A stretch of 64,000 nucleotides of DNA from Kineosporiaceae bacterium (GCA_016713225.1 JADJPO010000005.1:248001-312000), one strand, 5' to 3'. Shown: positions 34,426-42,743, numbered from the stretch's first letter. A program made the numbers and translations. Notes: generated by a model not told the origin, from the letters alone.

Positions 34426-35679
34426 GTGAGCGGGCAGAGAGGACGGCGCATCGTGATCCGTCACCGGAAGATCCGAGGGGCATCGTCGGGAAGCCTCGGC
34501 TCGGGCTTCCCTCACACCCACAGGGGCGCCCGGCGCCTGGGGCGCTGGAGCGGGGTTCCGCTGGCCTGTCTGAGCGTCGTCCTGGTCGTCTGCTCTGGAC
34601 TCTCGGTGACCGCTCCGGCGCAGGCCTTGGCCAAGGATTGTCGCCAGGTGCTGCTCTTCGGGGCCAGGGGGTCGGGGCAGAAGGCGAACGACCACCGTGG
34701 CCTCGGCACCCAGGTGGCCAATGTGCTCGACCGCGTGTCCACCGCTCTCGCCGGTCGTCGAACCACGACCGAGAAGGCCCTGGACTACGACCCCAACAAC
34801 GTTGCCGTCCTGGCCAAGCCGCTCGGGATCGGCCTCTACCAGTACATGGCGAACCTCGGCTTCGGCGTCGACCTCGCCTACAGTGAACTGACCCTGCGCA
34901 AGATCACCTGTCCGTCCGAGCGGATCGTGCTGGCCGGGTTTTCGCAGGGCGCCATGGTGATGCACCGGGTGGTGCAACGACTCGCCGCCAAGGGGCAGAG
35001 CGCGATCCTGGCCCGGATCGACGGCGTGATCCTGCTGGCGGACGGCGACCACATCCCGCATGACAATGTCAACATCTATGGCACGGCAAGCGCTGCTGCC
35101 CGGGGGATCGGCATCGTCAATCGTGGCGTGTCGAGGTCGAGCACCACACCCTTTCCCTCGTGGGGCAGATCGCGCGTTCACAGTGTGTGTTCCGCGCGAG
35201 ATGTCGTGTGCGATCACCTGGCATCGGTCGCGACCGGGCTGATCCCCGGCATTGCCACGCACGTGGGCGCCGCCTACCTCGGTGCCCACGCAAACATCAC
35301 CCAGCCCGTCGGCGCGGTGGTCCGCACGCTGATCGCCTCCTCCGCGAGCGGATCTGCTCCCGCGGCACCGAAGCCGCAGCCGGCCCCCGCCACCGCCCAC
35401 TCGGAGCAATCGGGCTCGCTGGGGTCGCCCACGTTCCTGAACCCGACAAACGCCGCCGGCGCCGGACCACGCGTCGCTGCGATGTCGACGGTGCAGGTCA
35501 GCTGCAGGGTGTATGCCCCGGCCATTGCCAGCGCCAATCCGGACGGCTGGTGGTACCGGATCGCCAGTTTTCCCTGGTCGAACCAGTACTACGCGGTGGC
35601 CAACACCTTCTGGAACGGGGATATCCCCGGGCGATTGCCCTACACGCACAACACCGACTTCGGCGTGCCGGTCTGCTGA
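34426..35679 (+). CDS. Secreted cutinase-family hydrolase
   Basis: A 417-aa exported protein. A long N-terminal stretch ends in a signal sequence (VPLACLSVVLVVCSGLSVTAPAQALA, about residues 44-69). The alpha/beta-hydrolase cutinase domain has the nucleophile elbow IVLAGFSQGAMV and the late Asp region CSARDVVCDHLA. A Pro/Ala linker (PAAPKPQPAPATAH) precedes a C-terminal domain (about 355-417) with two Cys and GWWYRIASFPWSNQYYAVANTFWNGD, similar to the C-terminal SH3-like/cell-wall modules of secreted actinobacterial proteins. Likely an esterase or lipase acting outside the cell. GTG 34426 is the longest start; GTG 34453 would give a shorter leader. Confidence 0.85.
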   Translation: MSGQRGRRIVIRHRKIRGASSGSLGSGFPHTHRGARRLGRWSGVPLACLSVVLVVCSGLSVTAPAQALAKDCRQVLLFGARGSGQKANDHRGLGTQVANVLDRVSTALAGRRTTTEKALDYDPNNVAVLAKPLGIGLYQYMANLGFGVDLAYSELTLRKITCPSERIVLAGFSQGAMVMHRVVQRLAAKGQSAILARIDGVILLADGDHIPHDNVNIYGTASAAARGIGIVNRGVSRSSTTPFPSWGRSRVHSVCSARDVVCDHLASVATGLIPGIATHVGAAYLGAHANITQPVGAVVRTLIASSASGSAPAAPKPQPAPATAHSEQSGSLGSPTFLNPTNAAGAGPRVAAMSTVQVSCRVYAPAIASANPDGWWYRIASFPWSNQYYAVANTFWNGDIPGRLPYTHNTDFGVPVC

Positions 35680-35782
35680 TCCTCACCAAGTTCTCGGCCC
35701 CGATCAGGAGGGGAGGGGCATTCGAGGCGACAGCGAACGGCACGCCGGGACAACCCCACGAAGCACACGATGGAGGATTCTG

Positions 35783-36544
35783 ATGACGAACAGTGCAGTA
35801 GGTCGCTCGTCGACCGCCCGATCACTGCTCACCCTGCTTCTGGCAGGAGCGGCGGTGATCGGGGTCGCGCCCGGGGCACAGGCCAGCGGCAACGGTCGGG
35901 TGATCGCGAGCCCGTGCCTGAACTTCCGGTCCGCTCCCACGGGCAGCAGTGGGCTGCTGGGCTGTATCCCGGTCAACACCAACATCGTGATCGATTGCAC
36001 CGCAGGGGGAACCACGGTCTCGGGGCCGTACGGAGCGAGCAACCTGTGGGACCACACCACCTATGGCGGCCGTCCGGGTTACGTGAGCGATGCCTGGGTG
36101 TACACGGGAACCGCTGCGGCGGTGGCACCGTCCTGTACCTACGCTCCCGTCCCCGCGACGGCGGGACGGGCTGTCGGCGTGAAGCGCTTCTTCAACAGCG
36201 GAGCGGCCGGCAACTGCACCTGGGGTGCGTATTACCAGTGGTACCAAGGGCGCGGCTACTACCCGGCCCTCACCGGCAATGCCAAGGATTGGGCCGCATC
36301 GGCGCGGCGCCAGGGGTGGACCGTGGTCGCCGATGCGCAACCGCGCTCCATCGTGGTGTTCCAGCCCCGCGTGTACGGCGCTGACGCTGGGGCCGGGCAT
36401 GTTGGCTGGGTCACCTCCACGCAGCGTCGCGCGGACGGTCTGTACGTGACATTCCTCGAGATGAACGGCACCGCTGGACTGGGCCGTTGGGACCAGCGCA
36501 CGGTGAAGGACATCGCCGGGATGTCGTACATCTTGGCGCCCTGA
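35783..36544 (+). CDS. Secreted SH3b + CHAP-domain cell-wall hydrolase
   Basis: 253 aa from ATG 35783, preceded by GGAGG at about 10 bp. Signal peptide at residues 1-35 (SLLTLLLAGAAVIGVAPGAQA). An SH3-like domain follows (VIASPCLNFRSAPTGSSGLLGCIPVNTNI, GRPGYVSDAWVYTG). The CHAP domain comes next, with NCTWGAYYQWY (catalytic Cys region), AQPRSIVVF and GHVGWVTS (catalytic His), ending MSYILAP. CHAP domains are amidases or endopeptidases that cut peptidoglycan. It lies about 100 bp downstream of the cutinase, on the same strand, so both may form a secreted envelope-remodelling pair. Confidence 0.9.
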   Translation: MTNSAVGRSSTARSLLTLLLAGAAVIGVAPGAQASGNGRVIASPCLNFRSAPTGSSGLLGCIPVNTNIVIDCTAGGTTVSGPYGASNLWDHTTYGGRPGYVSDAWVYTGTAAAVAPSCTYAPVPATAGRAVGVKRFFNSGAAGNCTWGAYYQWYQGRGYYPALTGNAKDWAASARRQGWTVVADAQPRSIVVFQPRVYGADAGAGHVGWVTSTQRRADGLYVTFLEMNGTAGLGRWDQRTVKDIAGMSYILAP

Positions 36545-36730
36545 GGAGGTCGTCAAGGCTCAGGTTGGGATCACGCCTAGTAGCCAGGTGCGAGCTGTGT
36601 GTGGGTGGATCTGGTCGTTAGGGCAGCCGTTTCCCTACGCGGCGATCTTCACGGTGCTCTCGGCCGCCGTGGAGATCGTCGTGCGTGGATGTGGCGCGCC
36701 GTCCGGGCCGAATCGGCGCGCTGTTCCTGG

Positions 36731-36789
36731 TGACTCACGTCAAGATGCCCGCTTGGGGTGAGTCGTTGACTCATCGGTGGATGCCCGCG
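36731..36789. repeat. Left terminal inverted repeat of ISNCY-like element
   Basis: The reverse complement of this segment matches 42686-42743 with only a few differences, both containing GCGGGCATCCACCGATGAGT and the outer GACGTGAGTCA. Within each end, the GCGGGCAT-GAGTCA core occurs twice as a direct repeat, probably transposase-binding sites. Confidence 0.8.
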
Positions 36790-36927
36790 GGGCCTGGGGC
36801 GGTTTGATCTTGGTTTTGGACAGGTAGACGGCGTTGGCCTTGGCGCGGCGTTGGATGCTGCCGCGGCGGCGGGCCAGCTCGAGCAGGCTGGCCTGGACGG
36901 CGGCGATGGAGACTGTGCGGGCAACGG
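36740..36927 (-). pseudogene. Transposase C-terminal fragment (ISNCY-like element)
   Basis: An open reading of about 62 codons on the minus strand (VARTVSIAAVQASLLELARR, then RGSIQRRAKANAVYLSKTKI), ending at a TGA inside the terminal repeat. It is cut at its 5' side by the end of the IS256 element. Position and strand make it the tail of the same gene whose head is at 42366-42722. The 36545-36730 stretch before it holds nothing recognisable. Confidence 0.5.
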
Positions 36928-36947
36928 TGTAACCGGCGGTTGTTGAT

Positions 36948-37670
36948 CTAGAGGTTAGCGGTGGGCATGCGGTCGGCGAAGACGATCGCCAGGACGTTCA
37001 GGACGGGCTTCCAGCGGGTCATCCAGCGCTGTTGTCCGGTGCCCTTGGGGTCCAGGCTGCGGGTGGTCAGGTACAGGGTCTTCAGGGCAGCGTTCTCGCT
37101 GGGGAAATGACCCCTGGCATCCACGGCCCGCCGGTAGCGGGCATTCAGCGACTCGATCGCGTTCGTGGAACACAACACCCGACGGATCTCGATGTCGTAG
37201 TCGAGAAACGGAATGAATTGTTCCCACGCGTTGCGCCACAATTTCGGGATCGCGGGGTATGTCTTTCCCCATTTCTCCTCCAGGGACTCGAACGCCGCCC
37301 ACGCTGCTTTCGCGTTCGGGGCGGTGTAGATGTCCTTGACGTCCTTGGCCAGTTCACCCCAGTACCGTTTGGAGGCGTACTTGAACGTGTTCCGGATCAA
37401 ATGGATGATGCAGGTCTGCACGACCGTGTCGGGGAAGACGACCCCCACCGAGTCGGGCATGCCTTTCAGGCCGTCACAGACCAGGTAGAAGATGTCGACC
37501 ACGCCCCGGTTCTTCAGCTCGGTCAGGATGCCCAGCCAGAACTTCGCCGACTCCCCGTGCCCGGGCGTGCCGGCCCACAGGCCCAGGACATCCCGACGGC
37601 CGCGCAGGTCCACCCCGATCGCGGCGTAGAAGGGCCGGTTGGCGACCTGCCCGTCACGGACCTTCACGTG
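36948..37670 (-). CDS. IS256 transposase, 3' exon
   Basis: Codes for the C-terminal 240 residues of an IS256-family DDE transposase: HVKVRDGQVANRPFYAAIGV, VDIFYLVCDGLKGMP (second catalytic Asp region), CIIHLIRNTFKYASKRYW and RRVLCSTNAIESLNARYRRA (catalytic Glu region), followed by RWMTRWKPVLNVLAIVFADR. The first codon CAC at 37670 directly follows the intron end. Without splicing, an internal GTG/ATG-like start would give only a dead C-terminal fragment. Confidence 0.88.
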   Translation of the reverse strand, partial: HVKVRDGQVANRPFYAAIGVDLRGRRDVLGLWAGTPGHGESAKFWLGILTELKNRGVVDIFYLVCDGLKGMPDSVGVVFPDTVVQTCIIHLIRNTFKYASKRYWGELAKDVKDIYTAPNAKAAWAAFESLEEKWGKTYPAIPKLWRNAWEQFIPFLDYDIEIRRVLCSTNAIESLNARYRRAVDARGHFPSENAALKTLYLTTRSLDPKGTGQQRWMTRWKPVLNVLAIVFADRMPTANL

Positions 37671-37734
37671 GTGAGGTCGGGCCGCAGCGCGGTGCCGGTC
37701 TTACGACTCGGTCCGTTTCTGCGGCCCGCCTCCC

Positions 37735-37768
37735 GAACCGGACGTGCGACTCTCACCGCATCCGGCTC
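37735..37768 (-). ncRNA. Group II intron catalytic domain V
   Basis: A 34-nt hairpin of canonical length on the minus strand. It begins GAGCCGGATGCGGTGAGAG and ends CACGTCCGGTTC, with the AGC catalytic triad at its base, a GNRA-type (GAGA) loop and a bulge on the 3' side. It matches bacterial group II intron domain V, implying the ribozyme core is intact. Confidence 0.88.
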
Positions 37769-37798
37769 TCCGCGGGTCCCCGTGGGTTCGGGGGGTGC

Positions 37799-39256
37799 TC
37801 AGGCTGCGGTTGGCCAGGGCGAGGGGATCTGCGCACCCCGGTACCGGTAGCGGGTGGTGCCCGCGTCGGTGGGGTTGAACAGGATCACCTCGCCTTGTCT
37901 GGGCCACCAGCGCCGGTCGCAGTAGCGGCGGCGTAGTTCCTTCCAGGTGATCCGACGGTGTCGCCGACGCAGCCGGTGCATGATCTGGCGCCAGATGAAG
38001 GCGCGCAGATACCGGAACGTCTGGAACGACACGCCGGGCCGGAAGTAGGTGGTCCAGCCGCGCAGCACCGAGTTCAGTTGGTGCAGCACGATGGCCAGGT
38101 CCAGGTTCAGGTCCTGCCGACAGATCGTCTTGACCTTGCCCGTGATCGAGGCTAGTGCCTTCTTCGACGGGTAGTTGTAGACGAACCGCCGGGTGTCTCC
38201 CTTGCGGCGGTGGCGTTGGATGCGCCAGCCCAGGAAGTCCAGTCCCTCGTCGATATGCGTGATCAACGTCTTGGCCTGCGACAGGCGCAGTCCCATCGGC
38301 GCCAAGACCGCTGCTGCCTGCTCGCGCAGGGCCTCGGCGTGCGAACGATCGCCGTGGACCAGGATCACGAAGTCGTCGGCGTACCGGACGAACCTCCACG
38401 TCCCGAGTCCCTTCTTGCGGCGCTGCTCGCGTTGCCATCGGCTCCAACCGCGCCACTGGGCGTCGAAGTGCTCATCGAGCACGCTCAGGGCGATGTTGGA
38501 CAACAGCGGGGAGAGGATCCCGCCTTGCGGGGTGCCGGTGTCCGTTCGGCGCAGCCCGGTGTCCCGGCTGAGGATGCCCGCCTTCAGGAATGCCTTGACC
38601 AGCGCCAGCACCCGCTTGTCCGCGATCCGGTCCCGCACCCGCTCCATCAGCGCCGGGTGAGAGATCTCGTCGAAGCACGCCGTGATGTCGCCCTCCACCA
38701 CCCACTCGTAGTTGCGTGGGTTGGACGTGAAGTGGCGCACCTCGGCGACCGCGTCGTGCGCACGCCTGCCAGGGCGGAACCCGTGCGAACACGGGCGGAA
38801 GTCCGCCTCGAAGATCGGCTCCAACACCAGCTTCAAGGAAGCCTGCACGACCCTGTCGGTCACCGTCGGGATCCCCAACCGGCGCCGCTGACGCGTGCCT
38901 GGCTTCGGGATCATCCGCTCCTTGACCGGCAACGGACGGAACGTGCCCGCCCGCAACGCGTCCCGCACCTCGGTGAGGAACGCGGTCGTGCCCCGTTCGG
39001 TCTCGACGTAGTAGGCCGTCTGGCCGTCCACGCCCGCCGACCGGGCTCCTTTGTTGCCCCGCACCCGATCCCACGCCACGATCAAGAACGCGGGATCGGC
39101 CACGAGGTTGAACAGGTCATCAAACCGGCGATGAGCATCACTCCTCGCCCACTGGTGCAGTTTGGTCTGGATCCCCAGTACCCGGGCTCGGGCCTGACCG
39201 AAGGACGGCCACACCTGATCCGGCGCACCGATGTTCACCGATGCCCCTCCTGGCAT
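37799..39256 (-). CDS. ltrA: Group II intron reverse transcriptase/maturase
   Basis: A 485-aa intron-encoded protein. Reverse transcriptase blocks: NKGARSAGVDGQT, RMIPKPGTRQRRRLGIPTVTDRVVQ, LEPIFEADFRPCSHGFRPGR, WVVEGDITACFDEISH, GTPQGGILSPLLSNIALSVLD and FVRYADDFVIL with the catalytic YADD. The maturase (domain X) region contains LNSVLRGWTTYFRPGVSFQTFRYLRAFIW. The C-terminus (RYCDRRWW, FNPTDAGTTRYRYRGAQIPSPW) shows no HNH endonuclease, so the intron probably moves by an endonuclease-independent route. The protein assists splicing and reverse-splicing of its own intron. Confidence 0.93.
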   Translation of the reverse strand: MPGGASVNIGAPDQVWPSFGQARARVLGIQTKLHQWARSDAHRRFDDLFNLVADPAFLIVAWDRVRGNKGARSAGVDGQTAYYVETERGTTAFLTEVRDALRAGTFRPLPVKERMIPKPGTRQRRRLGIPTVTDRVVQASLKLVLEPIFEADFRPCSHGFRPGRRAHDAVAEVRHFTSNPRNYEWVVEGDITACFDEISHPALMERVRDRIADKRVLALVKAFLKAGILSRDTGLRRTDTGTPQGGILSPLLSNIALSVLDEHFDAQWRGWSRWQREQRRKKGLGTWRFVRYADDFVILVHGDRSHAEALREQAAAVLAPMGLRLSQAKTLITHIDEGLDFLGWRIQRHRRKGDTRRFVYNYPSKKALASITGKVKTICRQDLNLDLAIVLHQLNSVLRGWTTYFRPGVSFQTFRYLRAFIWRQIMHRLRRRHRRITWKELRRRYCDRRWWPRQGEVILFNPTDAGTTRYRYRGAQIPSPWPTAA

Positions 39257-39847
39257 TCCAATCTCCTCCCTGCCGACTCACTGGTCTCCCTTCGCCCTGT
39301 GACCGGCTCTCCCGGCCGCCGACTACTACGAGACCTCCGCCCCACCGGTGACCATCAGCCGACGACGGACCTGCCCACCACCACGCTGGCCGCGCGGCAG
39401 CCGGGCGATCACCAATGGTTCCCACGTTCACTGCGTACCGATCGACGAGTCTGGCGCCCAGCTGCTATCCCGACAGCATCGCCACGACTACGCCGCAGGC
39501 CTTCACCGTGGCCTCCGGACCCGACGCAATCAGCCGAACCCGAAGTCAACCAACCACTACCGCACTGGTCGGTCGTGCGCTGCACCCCGGCCCACATCCA
39601 CCAGATTCGAGCCGGTTCGTCGCTTACGAGACGTCAACGCTGGTTCCTGTTCGTACGCCCTCTCATCTCGCTAGCCGGACCCGCGCCATCTGGCAGTGCT
39701 GACACGTCCCGTCGTTGTCGAGGCTGCTTCCCACCCTCACCGGCGTCCCCCGGATCAGGCTGCCTCCAGCTTCAACCCAGCCGCTGCGACGGCCAGGCGG
39801 TGCAGGTCTTCCACCTCCACTCGGTAACACAGCGCCTCGTGGCGCAC

Positions 39848-40465
39848 GATCGCGTCCACGAACACCGCCACGTAGTGGGAGGCCAGTGGCCGACTCGACC
39901 ACTCGGTCATCTCCTCGATGACCCGCTCGGTGATCGTCGAGACGACACTCTTGGCGATACTGGCGCCGTAGACCTCCGCGAAATGCGCGCTGATCTCACC
40001 GGTGGTCAACCCCCGCGAATACAGCGACAACACGACCGCGTCGACATCACCCAGGCGCCGCTGCCGTTTCGCGACGATCACCGGTTCGAAACTGCCCGCC
40101 CGGTCCCGCGGGACCTCGATCTCGACCGGACCGACATTGTCGGTGAGCACCGTCTTGACCCGCCGACCGTCGCGGGAATTCCCGCCGTCACGGCCCTCGA
40201 CGGCATGTTTCTCATAACCCAGGTGCGCCGTCATCTCCTCATCGAGCGCGGTCTCCAGCACCGTCTTCGTCATGATCTTCAACAAGCCATCCGGCCCGGT
40301 CAACGCCAGACCACGATCCGTGGCCGACTTCACCATCTCCCGGATCGCCGCCCGTTCGGCCTCGCCAGGCTTGCTGAGGGTCTTGTCGATCGTTCGTCCC
40401 AGGTCAGTCACGTCCTGGATCATCTCGGTCATCATCGGACCTTCCCGGCAGACACACTGGTCCAC
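39848..40465 (-). CDS. IS256 transposase, 5' exon
   Basis: 206 codons from 40465 (the internal ATG at 40435 is the more likely start) to the ATC before the intron. It contains EMTAHLGYEKHAVEGRDGGNSRDG, VKTVLTDNVGPVEIEVPRDR, RGLTTGEISAHFAEVYG and VYVAVF-like HYVAVFVDAI, the first catalytic Asp region of IS256 transposases. Joined to the 3' exon, the total is about 446 aa, normal for the family. Unspliced, the frame continues 26 codons into the intron and stops. Confidence 0.88.
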
Positions 40466-40484
40466 CCATCAGGCCAGTTACACC

Positions 40485-40659
40485 GAAGCTCGAACAGACC
40501 CTCCAGGAACGCGACGAAGGAGGGCAGCAGCCGCGCCGCGTCGGCCAGCTGATGCCCCAAGCCCTGACGCAACCTCAGGTAGTCCCGAAGTGCCTGGGTC
40601 AGCGGACTCACCGCCGATTCCACCATTGGGCTCTCCACTCGGCTCTTCGGCCCGTTCAT
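40485..40659 (-). pseudogene. Second recombinase of a RIT-type trio, truncated by IS256
   Basis: The start ATG 40659 overlaps the stop of the recombinase gene before it (ATGA). The readable part (LTQALRDYLRLRQGLGHQLA, then DAARLLPSFVAFLEG) is the SAM-like core-binding domain of a tyrosine recombinase. It is cut after about 58 codons by the IS256 end at 40484. The overlap and order match ritA-ritB of recombinase-in-trio elements; the third gene is missing. Confidence 0.7.
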
Positions 40660-41858
40660 CGGTCGGCTCCTGGCCAGGGCAACGCGATGCCACGCAGCGT
40701 GTCCAGGTCGACCTTGGCGTAGAGGGCAGTGGTGGCCAGGTCCTGATGACGCAGCACCTGACCAATCGCCCGCAGACCCGCTCCCTTGCGGAGTAGCTCA
40801 CCAGCCAGCGCATGCCGCATCCGGTGCGGCCCGAACCGCCTGATGCCGGCGGCCAGACAGGCCCGCTCCACGACGTCGTTGACCAGGTCCGGGCGGATCG
40901 GCCGGCGCGGCGCGCGGCAGGTGAAGAACACACGCCGCGAGCCCTCGACCTGGCCACGCTCGACGAGGTAGGCGCTGAGGGCTTCACCGACCTCGCTGGG
41001 CAGGGGAAGCTTGTCCTGGCGGCGGGCCTTGCCACGCACCGTCAGCTCACCGCGGCGCCAGTCGATGTCATCGAGTTCGAGCCGGGCGACCTCGATCGAG
41101 CGCAGCCCGAGCCGTGCGACCAACAGCATGATCGCCCGGTTCCGGCGACCTTGCAGTGTGCTTACGTCGCAGCTGTCGATCACCGCTGCGACGTCGGCCG
41201 CGCTGACGATCACCGGGATGGACGCCAGACGCCAGCCCCCAACTGGCGGCACCGCGGCACCCAATCGCATCGGGAGCAGCTGGCGCAGATAGCAGAAGCG
41301 CAGCAGTGACCGAAGCTCCGCGACGCGGCCCTTCGCCGACCCGGCCGAGACCCGCGAGCACTCCCGCAGCAGGAACGCGTTCACGTCCGCGCCGGTCAGA
41401 TCGCCGACCCGAAGTACTCCCTCGCGCAGGGCCTGCTCCGACAGGAACCGCCGAGCGGTCCTCTCATAGCGAAGGACTGTGCTCGCCGACAGGTTGCGTT
41501 CCTGGAACAGCCGCTGCCGGAACTCCACCAGCAGCAGGTCAAGCGCCGTGGGCTGCTCTTGCGGCGCCGGTGCGAGCAGGCCGCGCTCGTCCAGGAACGC
41601 CAGCAACCTACCTGTCCCGAGCCGCCCGGGAACGCCTCGTCGACCCAACGCCCGTCGCTGCGCGAACACCTCATCCACCAACGCGGCGTCGATGGTCGCG
41701 CCCGTCATCTCACGCTGCTGCAGCCAGACGCCAAGCTGCGACAGATTGCGCAACAGCGTCCGGACGGTGCCGGGCCTGAACCCCTGCTCGAGCAGCCACT
41801 GTCGATACGGCTCGATCTCAGCCGCCAACACCCCAGACTTGCGACGCGCGGTTCCCAT
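40656..41858 (-). CDS. Tyrosine site-specific recombinase, first gene of a RIT-like trio
   Basis: A 400-aa tyrosine recombinase. An N-terminal arm and core-binding region (YRQWLLEQGFRPGTVRTLLRNL, then RLFQERNLSASTVLRYERTARRFL) precedes the catalytic domain: RLGLRSIEVARLELDDIDW (Arg), GKARRQDKLPLP (Lys), FGPHRMRHALAGELL (His-x-x-Arg), LRHQDLATTALYAKVD (His and nucleophile Tyr). All catalytic residues are visible, so it may be active. Its stop is coupled by ATGA to a truncated second recombinase, an arrangement typical of RIT elements. The element's end is probably the inverted repeat at 41912-41986. Confidence 0.88.
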   Translation of the reverse strand: MGTARRKSGVLAAEIEPYRQWLLEQGFRPGTVRTLLRNLSQLGVWLQQREMTGATIDAALVDEVFAQRRALGRRGVPGRLGTGRLLAFLDERGLLAPAPQEQPTALDLLLVEFRQRLFQERNLSASTVLRYERTARRFLSEQALREGVLRVGDLTGADVNAFLLRECSRVSAGSAKGRVAELRSLLRFCYLRQLLPMRLGAAVPPVGGWRLASIPVIVSAADVAAVIDSCDVSTLQGRRNRAIMLLVARLGLRSIEVARLELDDIDWRRGELTVRGKARRQDKLPLPSEVGEALSAYLVERGQVEGSRRVFFTCRAPRRPIRPDLVNDVVERACLAAGIRRFGPHRMRHALAGELLRKGAGLRAIGQVLRHQDLATTALYAKVDLDTLRGIALPWPGADR

Positions 41859-41911
41859 CGGTGACCTCCTGCGAGAAGCACTCTGCTTCCCTCGAAGATC
41901 AACCCCGCCCT

Positions 41912-41986
41912 GTGACTATGCCGAGGACTCCATGCCCGGACCCGCGCTCCAGGAACGACCCCGGACCCTGTCCTCGGCATAGTCAC
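41912..41986. repeat. Perfect inverted repeat upstream of recombinase
   Basis: GTGACTATGCCGAGGAC at 41912-41928 is perfectly repeated in reverse complement at 41970-41986, with a 41-bp spacer. It lies 54 bp upstream of the recombinase start. Likely a recombinase-binding site or RIT element end; it could also fold as a hairpin in RNA. Confidence 0.75.
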
Positions 41987-42005
41987 GGGGTCGGTATAGG
42001 TCGAT

Positions 42006-42025
42006 CTATGCGGATGTCCGCATAG
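42006..42025. repeat. 20-bp palindrome at recombinase/IS21 junction
   Basis: CTATGCGGATGTCCGCATAG: two 9-bp arms and a 2-bp centre. It sits immediately before the point where the istB reading starts to match, so it may be part of the RIT terminus or the crossover region where the IS21 element was cut. Confidence 0.6.
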
Positions 42026-42316
42026 TGCGACGAACTGGGCTACCTCCCACTGCCCGCCGAAGCCGCCTCCGCCCTGTTCCAGGTCGTCTCCCAGCGCTAC
42101 TTGAAGACCAGCATCGTGATCACCACAAACCGCGGGGTCGGATCCTGGGGAGAAGTCCTCGGCGACACCACCGTCGCCGCCGCCATGCTCGACCGGCTCC
42201 TCCACAGATCCGTCGTCCTCACCCTCGACGGCGACTCCTACCGCCTGCGCGACCACCACGCCAGAGCAGACACCCTCCGCCGAACCGCCACCGGCACCCG
42301 CACACCACTACGCTGA
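42026..42316 (+). pseudogene. istB 3' fragment (IS21-family ATPase helper)
   Basis: Reads CDELGYLPLPAEAASALFQVVSQRYLKTSIVITTNRGVGSWGEVLGD, then AAAMLDRLLHRSVVLTLDGDSYRLRDH, and a TGA at 42314. This is the C-terminal third of IstB, from the Walker B region onward. The Walker A half and istA are absent. Downstream, 42317-42370 (CCAAGATCATTA at the outer edge) looks like the IS21 terminal region abutting the ISNCY-like transposase. Confidence 0.8.
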
Positions 42317-42365
42317 CCACGCCACCCAGGTGGGGAAAATCGACGAGCAACTCTGGCCAAGATCA

Positions 42366-42722
42366 TTAAGCGCCATCAGCGGGTTGCAGCCGTTTACCGG
42401 TCGGGCCGTCCAGCACTGCCCAGCACGTCGCCAACGCCGTGATCGCTGCCTCGTCGTAGGTGTACACCGGTGCCCGTTTCGCCCGGGTCACGCCCATCGC
42501 TCGCCCGGCGACCGCGGCCCGGATCATCTTGCGGGCGTGGTCACGATGCCACCCGTTGACCGCCACCAGATGATCAAGGATGGCCGACTTCTCGACCTTG
42601 GTGGCCTTCGGCCACGCCGCCACCTGCGAGGCCAGCACCGCCCTGCGCTGCACCATGGTCAACCCCATCGAGCGAGCCTGACCCACGCGGGCATCCACCG
42701 ATGAGTCAACGACCCCACCCAC
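42366..42722 (-). pseudogene. Transposase N-terminal fragment (ISNCY-like)
   Basis: The probable native start is one of the Met codons in SMGLTMVQRRAVL. It reads QVAAWPKATKVEKSAILDHLVAVNGWHRDHARKMI, then YTYDEAAITALATCWAVLDGPTGKRLQPA, the N-terminal helix-turn-helix region of ISNCY-type DDE transposases. It then runs into IS21-end sequence and stops after three foreign codons. The tail of the gene is at 36740-36927. Confidence 0.65.
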
Positions 42723-42743
42723 GCGGGCATTCGACGTGAGTCA
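42686..42743. repeat. Right terminal inverted repeat of ISNCY-like element
   Basis: Partner of 36731-36789. It contains two copies of the GCGGGCAT core with GAGTCA behind each. It ends 10 bp before the right rnpB repeat begins. Confidence 0.8.

Larger units (their letters stand above)
37671..39847 (-). mobile_element. Group II intron inserted in the IS256 transposase gene
   Basis: The minus-strand sequence begins GTGCG at 39847, the standard 5' end of bacterial group II introns, and ends ...GACCTCAC at 37671. Removing it joins GAC GCG ATC to CAC GTG AAG, giving DAIHVKVRDGQ, exactly the IS256 transposase consensus, in frame. The ribozyme 5' domains occupy 39257-39847, the maturase frame 37799-39256, domain V 37735-37768, and a domain VI-like stem (GGGCCGCAG with CTGCGGCCC) lies at about 37677-37730. 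The boundaries are inferred from exon logic and consensus ends. Confidence 0.88.
36926..40484 (-). mobile_element. IS256-family element split by a group II intron
   Basis: The ends share the inverted repeat GGTGTAAC(C/T)GGC (inward from 36926 and 40484). It contains one IS256-family transposase gene in two exons separated by an intron of 2177 bp. The left end cuts the ISNCY-like transposase and the right end cuts a tyrosine-recombinase gene. The 8 bp flanking each end do not match, so later rearrangement or deletion is likely. Confidence 0.75.
36731..42743. mobile_element. Disrupted ISNCY-like insertion sequence with nested elements
   Basis: Imperfect inverted repeats of about 58 bp mark the ends (36731-36789 and 42686-42743). 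The left end encodes the transposase C-terminus and the right end its N-terminus, both on the minus strand. In between lie an IS256 element with a group II intron, a recombinase-in-trio (RIT) remnant and an IS21 remnant. No matching short target duplication is seen outside the termini. Confidence 0.65.

Noticed and set aside
36649..36924. 91-codon minus-strand frame at the ISNCY-like left end
   Set aside because: It lies in another frame over the transposase C-terminal fragment and the terminal repeat; Pro/Arg/Ser-rich composition.
38210..40552. 780-codon plus-strand frame across the intron and IS256
   Set aside because: Antisense to the maturase and transposase, with no recognisable domain.
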